This document shows positions 60,536 through 64,000 of a stretch of 64,000 nt of DNA, one piece after another; the stretch's first letter is position 1; every line of letters starts with the position of its first letter. Origin of the DNA: Limonium bicolor. Lineage: Eukaryota; Streptophyta; Magnoliopsida; Caryophyllales; Plumbaginaceae. The notes under the pieces are model-generated. The model was not told where the DNA came from. It saw nothing but the letters and a program-made list of their open reading frames with translations, and searched no databases. A program made the translations under genes and the position numbers. The DNA is taken from contig CM041777.1 in assembly GCA_023374045.1 (NCBI GenBank), positions 103,308,046 through 103,372,045 on the forward strand. Direction: 5' to 3'.

Positions 60536-60619
60536 GATTGCCCCCCGTCAACTAGGCTTTGTAATGAAGATGAAAAGACTAGTTGATGCCTGAGTGATAC
60601 CCCAAAATTTTGGATCTTA

Positions 60620-60780
60620 AAAGTCCCTATATGCAGATTGTGTCGAGCTATTCTAAGGTGCTGACCACCTAAAGTGATGAAAATGATGTCAAGCTATTCT
60701 AAGGCGTTGACAACCTAAAAGACGAAGTAATGTCAAGCGATTCTAAGGCGTTGACAACCTAAAATGATGAAAATGGAGTA
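60620..60780. repeat. Three diverged units of the E0/E6 minisatellite
   Basis: Units of about 45 bp around 'gtcaagctattctaaggcg' and 'ttgacaacctaaaa'. They are clearly related to the array at 1500-2430. Confidence 0.75.
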
Positions 60781-61059
60781 ATGCAAGAATGTTGATGATG
60801 CTCGGATGCTTCTGGGGACCGAAACCCGTGCCAATGCTCCTGGCTGGACCCAATGTGGACTTATTGCCATCGCCCCCCAAGCCGGTGTGCAGGGATAACT
60901 CCTGGTAAAAACCTTGGGGACTTATTGCCTTTGCCCACCATTCGTTGATCCCGAAAATAAGTTGACATCGCAAAAGGAGGATTTATTGCCATCACATCGC
61001 CAACTTTTCTGTCGCCCGGTCTTGTGACGCGTCTGGATAATGCAGATGGATGATATGAA

Positions 61060-61170
61060 GATGATGCAAACGAAAGTGATGCAAATGTAGATGATGAAAA
61101 TGATGCAAATGAAAGTGATGCAAATGTAGATGACGAAAATGATGAAAATGATATGGATGATATGAAAATG
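61060..61170. repeat. GATG-rich tandem repeat
   Basis: Copies of 'gatgcaaatgaaagt' and 'gatgcaaatgtagatga' with GATGAAAAT interspersed. On the minus strand it gives a histidine-rich open stretch that should not be taken for a protein. Confidence 0.8.
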
Positions 61171-61374
61171 ACGTTCGGATGCTTCTGGGGACCGAAACCC
61201 GTTCCAATGCTCCTTGTTGGTATACTATGGGGACTTATTGCCTCTGCCCACCAACTGGGGTGCGGGGATAACTTCTAGATTACCAAGGGGACTTATTGCC
61301 ACTGCCCACTAGTTGTTTCTCCCAAGAAGTTGACATGAAGATCGGGACTTATTGCCTCTGCCCCGCCAACTTAG

Positions 61375-61690
61375 ATCACGCTCTGTCTCGTACTTGTCTC
61401 GCACTGAAGATGATACTAGGTCTCGTACTGGTCTCGCACTGGATGATGATAGGTATCGCACTGATGAAGATGATGGGTCTCGCACTGACGAAATTGATGG
61501 TCTCGCACTGATGAAGATGCTTGGTCTCGCACTGAAGTCTCGTACTAAATGGATGAAGAAAAAGCTGGATTCCGCACTGATTCTGGGTCGCGCACTGAAT
61601 GAAGATGTCTTGTACTAAAGTCTTGAAAATGATGGGTCTCGCACTGTTTTGGGTCTCGAACTAAAAATGAGTTAGGAAGATAATGGTCTC
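61375..61690. repeat. 'ggtctcgcactgatgaagatg' tandem repeat
   Basis: More than ten imperfect copies of a roughly 20-25 bp unit with core 'tctcgcactg' or 'tctcgtact', inside the E6 interior. Confidence 0.8.
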
Positions 61691-63760
61691 GTGCGAATGA
61701 TGAAAACTGATTACTGGAGTGCCAAACATGGCAATGATGATAAGACGTATGCAATCAAAATATATGAAAGATACTCGTTCAAAACAGGAAACTGTTGGAA
61801 AAGGTGCCGAACTTGGCAATGCTTGAGAAAAACCCTGCTGAAAAAGGAAAGTGAAATGATCATTTCCTGACTAAAAATTTCAAATCTGCAATTTGCTTCT
61901 TGAAAAACGAATATGCCATTGGTGGAAGTGTGTGGTGTTTGTTGTGGTGCTAAAGGCTTTTGCCGGTGTTCCAGATTTGTGATAGACCAGGGATTGGGTT
62001 GTGATTTATGATGGGCTTGAGAGTGTGTGTGTGGTGGTAAGGGCTTATGTGTGTCTGTGGTGGGATGGTGGTGCTCAAGCTTTGGGTTTCAATTGGTGTT
62101 GACATGGCGATTGTTGGAACCAACAATTGCCCCCAGTATTTTTCCTTAGGACAATCCGAGCTAGAGTTCATGGCAATCGATCGGAACGATCGATTGCCCC
62201 CAGTATTTTCTTTGATTAAACGTGCGAACAAGTCTCATCCTCACAGGGTTGAGGCTTATTCTTTGATGTGGTGCTTCCTAACCTACACTCGATGTGGTCG
62301 GTGTTTGCACTCATTTCTCGCTCATGGTCATAACTTCTAAACCATTGAATTCGATATTTGATGGATTTACGCATTTGATCTGTTACTTTCATGTGATTGG
62401 ACACACAACTATCAAGTCGGAAGTCTTTAAAGCTTATAACGTGGCCATAGGGTGTGATGAAAGACGACGGGATCATGGAGGGATATTTGAGGTATGTGGA
62501 GCTTAAATGGGTGACCAAAGCTGCAACTTGCGTCTTCTCTCGGATTCATCTTTATTGTCTTGAAGTTGTCTGGCTGCTTCATGTTGACGTTGTTTTCGAT
62601 CTTCTGGACCTGGACTTTTGGAGTTGTCCTTTACACCATTTCTCTTTTTTGTCATTTGGACTTCTTCGAGGCGCTTCGGGTTTGCCTTTTTTTTTCTTTA
62701 TCCTTTCTTGACTTTGCCTTCGGGGTTCTTGTGTTTCCCGGTTTTGGGCTTCGAGAGCTGTTTTGATGTGAGCTCTTTGGATCCTGTGTCACTCTGGGAC
62801 CATTTGCGGATCACTTTGTCATGCTGACAGCGGTGTTGCTTCTTTGGACTGACGAGAACGTTATCTGAGAGCCGGACTCCTCGCGTCCTTTGGTCACCGG
62901 GTCGGACATTCATCGTTGGCTGGGTTATTTTGTGGAGTTCATAATATCGAAAAGGATATATGAAAGGCTCAGCGGGGGTGCCTAGGGTTTAATGTCAGGG
63001 TTCACAAGCTTTTGGCTACGTGGTGTTGTACCTAGGTGCTTCGTCATTCTTGATAGTTGTGTATCCGTCTTTGTTACTTTTCGTAGGTCTAAGAGTAAAT
63101 TTACAAATTATCTCCTTCGGTCGGAGTTATGCCGTTTATTTTACCTTTGAATGTGGTCTCACCGGAGTCGTGTAAAAATGACACGCTCGTTCACTCGTGG
63201 TTTTTCCGCTCAAGACACTCTCGTGAATTTCACTCAGAGACTAGTTCACACGCTTAAACGAAAGATTAAAGATGATGATCCTGAACTCAGATTGCCCCCA
63301 GCATTGACCTGGGGTTTATGACAACACTTAAACGGATGTGGATTTGGAACCGCTTCGTGGGTTATTTGGATATTATGTGGTGAGTTGTGGTGTTTGGTTA
63401 GCCATGTTCGAATTTTTAGAAACAAGAGACAAGTCGTTCCATTGCATAGTCAGAAAATGATTACTTCGTGATCCTTGAAAGACGTGAGTGCTCTTTTTTT
63501 AAAAAAAAAGTTTTTTCGAAAAATGAATGATGCCTTGTACCAAAATTATGAAACATGAACTATGTTTTATTTAACAAAAAGAATAATGTTGGAAATTACA
63601 AACTCAGGAAAACTACCGAAAACGATTCAAGGGGACTAACTACTACAAAAGTTGAAAGACAACTAATCAAGAAAAGAAATGCATTTAATGAGAAAAACAC
63701 TAAAAAACAACATTTCTGATGATGCCTGGGCACGTGTGCCCTACGCTCCCCACCATGTTC

Positions 63761-64000
63761 TTAGAATTGGAGCCCTTGGTCAATCAGATCCTGGATTCTG
63801 TGTTGTAGGGCTCTGCAGTGGTCAGTGTCGTGACCGGGCAGCTGATGAAAGTGACAAAATTGATTAAGATCCTTCCCCAAATGAGTAGTTCCTGGCCTCA
63901 GGGCGAGCGGTTGCATCGGATATCTTCCTCGAAGCTCCTCAAGTGCTTGTCTTGGTGTTCGGCCGATGTCTGTAAACTCTCTCTGTCGAGAACTCCGTCG
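63761..64000 (-). CDS. E6 gag C-terminus with zinc knuckle (Tat-like Ty3/gypsy), partial
   Basis: The minus-strand frame is open from the window edge to a TAA at 63761-63763 (79 residues, no ATG needed because the gene enters from outside). It encodes REFTDIGRTPRQALEELRGR and then FCHFHQLPGHDTDHC, a C-x2-H-x4-H-x4-C knuckle, followed by LQHRIQDLIDQG. This is the nucleocapsid-type ending of gag in plant Tat/Ogre-like gypsy elements. It sets the element's direction, agreeing with the polypurine tract and LTR on the left. Whether protease or reverse transcriptase ever followed is unclear, since the next 3.2 kb are empty. Confidence 0.82.
   Translation of the reverse strand, partial: RRSSRQREFTDIGRTPRQALEELRGRYPMQPLALRPGTTHLGKDLNQFCHFHQLPGHDTDHCRALQHRIQDLIDQGLQF

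Larger units (their letters stand above)
60536..63760 (-). mobile_element. E6 interior: polypurine tract and 3.2 kb without genes
   Basis: The minus-strand polypurine tract (C-run at 60541-60546) lies against the LTR. Tandem repeats follow at 60620-60780, 61060-61170 and 61375-61690, along with repeated 'ggggacttattgcc' blocks (60850-61350). The region 61905-62650 matches E0. No pol domain is found in any frame, so this is probably a non-autonomous derivative. Minor ORFs (62047-62340, 62216-62518, 62454-62913) overlap on both strands and are judged chance. Confidence 0.7.

Noticed and set aside
60992..61207. Histidine-rich 71-aa minus-strand ORF
   Set aside because: It arises from a GATG/CAAATG tandem repeat and shows no metal-binding domain organisation.

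Overview
The window is repeat-only nuclear DNA of a flowering plant. It is built from nested LTR retrotransposons, one CACTA DNA transposon and one Stowaway-type MITE. I found no host gene, rRNA, tRNA or CRISPR array. Plant-type Ty3/gypsy chromovirus proteins, an initiator-Met tRNA primer-binding site (TGGTATCAGAGC) and a CACTA element with Ulp1-like coding all point to an angiosperm. The species cannot be named from this sequence.

Layout, outermost first. Positions 3-332 hold a Ty1/copia integrase scrap. Positions 333-3609 hold relics of an old minus-strand LTR element (E0). E1, a Ty3/gypsy element, starts near 3610: its 5' LTR runs to 9061, followed by gag, an AlkB-like ORF and the start of protease. 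At 11861/55694 E1 is split by a second element, E2 (11862-55693, 5-bp target duplication CAACC). E1 pol resumes in frame at 55699 and runs to 58485. There a minus-strand Tat-like element (E6) interrupts it, with an LTR at 58486-60535, a non-coding interior and a gag C-terminus running off the end at 64000.

E2 is non-autonomous: 5.4-kb LTRs, a broken gag and no pol. Its 3' LTR is cut in three by later insertions. The first is a minus-strand solo LTR (E5, 25092-39300, duplication ATTAA), which itself contains a 10.1-kb CACTA transposon (27568-37684, duplication TTA). The second is a 238-bp MITE (39535-39772, duplication TA). The third is the youngest gypsy element, E3 (41197-55279, duplication AGGAT/AGGGT).

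The main discovery candidate is in E3 and E1. Both Tekay-like chromoviruses carry, between gag and pol, an ORF for a 2-oxoglutarate/Fe(II) dioxygenase of the AlkB family, most like plant ALKBH1-type proteins. In E3 it is intact (217 aa) with every expected catalytic residue. In E1 it is broken, but the same residues survive. A retrotransposon with its own nucleic-acid demethylase could erase methyl marks from its RNA or DNA; that function is inference. Supporting oddities are small gag introns that differ between copies, a covarying hairpin that hides the primer-binding site, a duplicated polypurine tract, and clusters of CCGGAC hairpins in three different LTR families.
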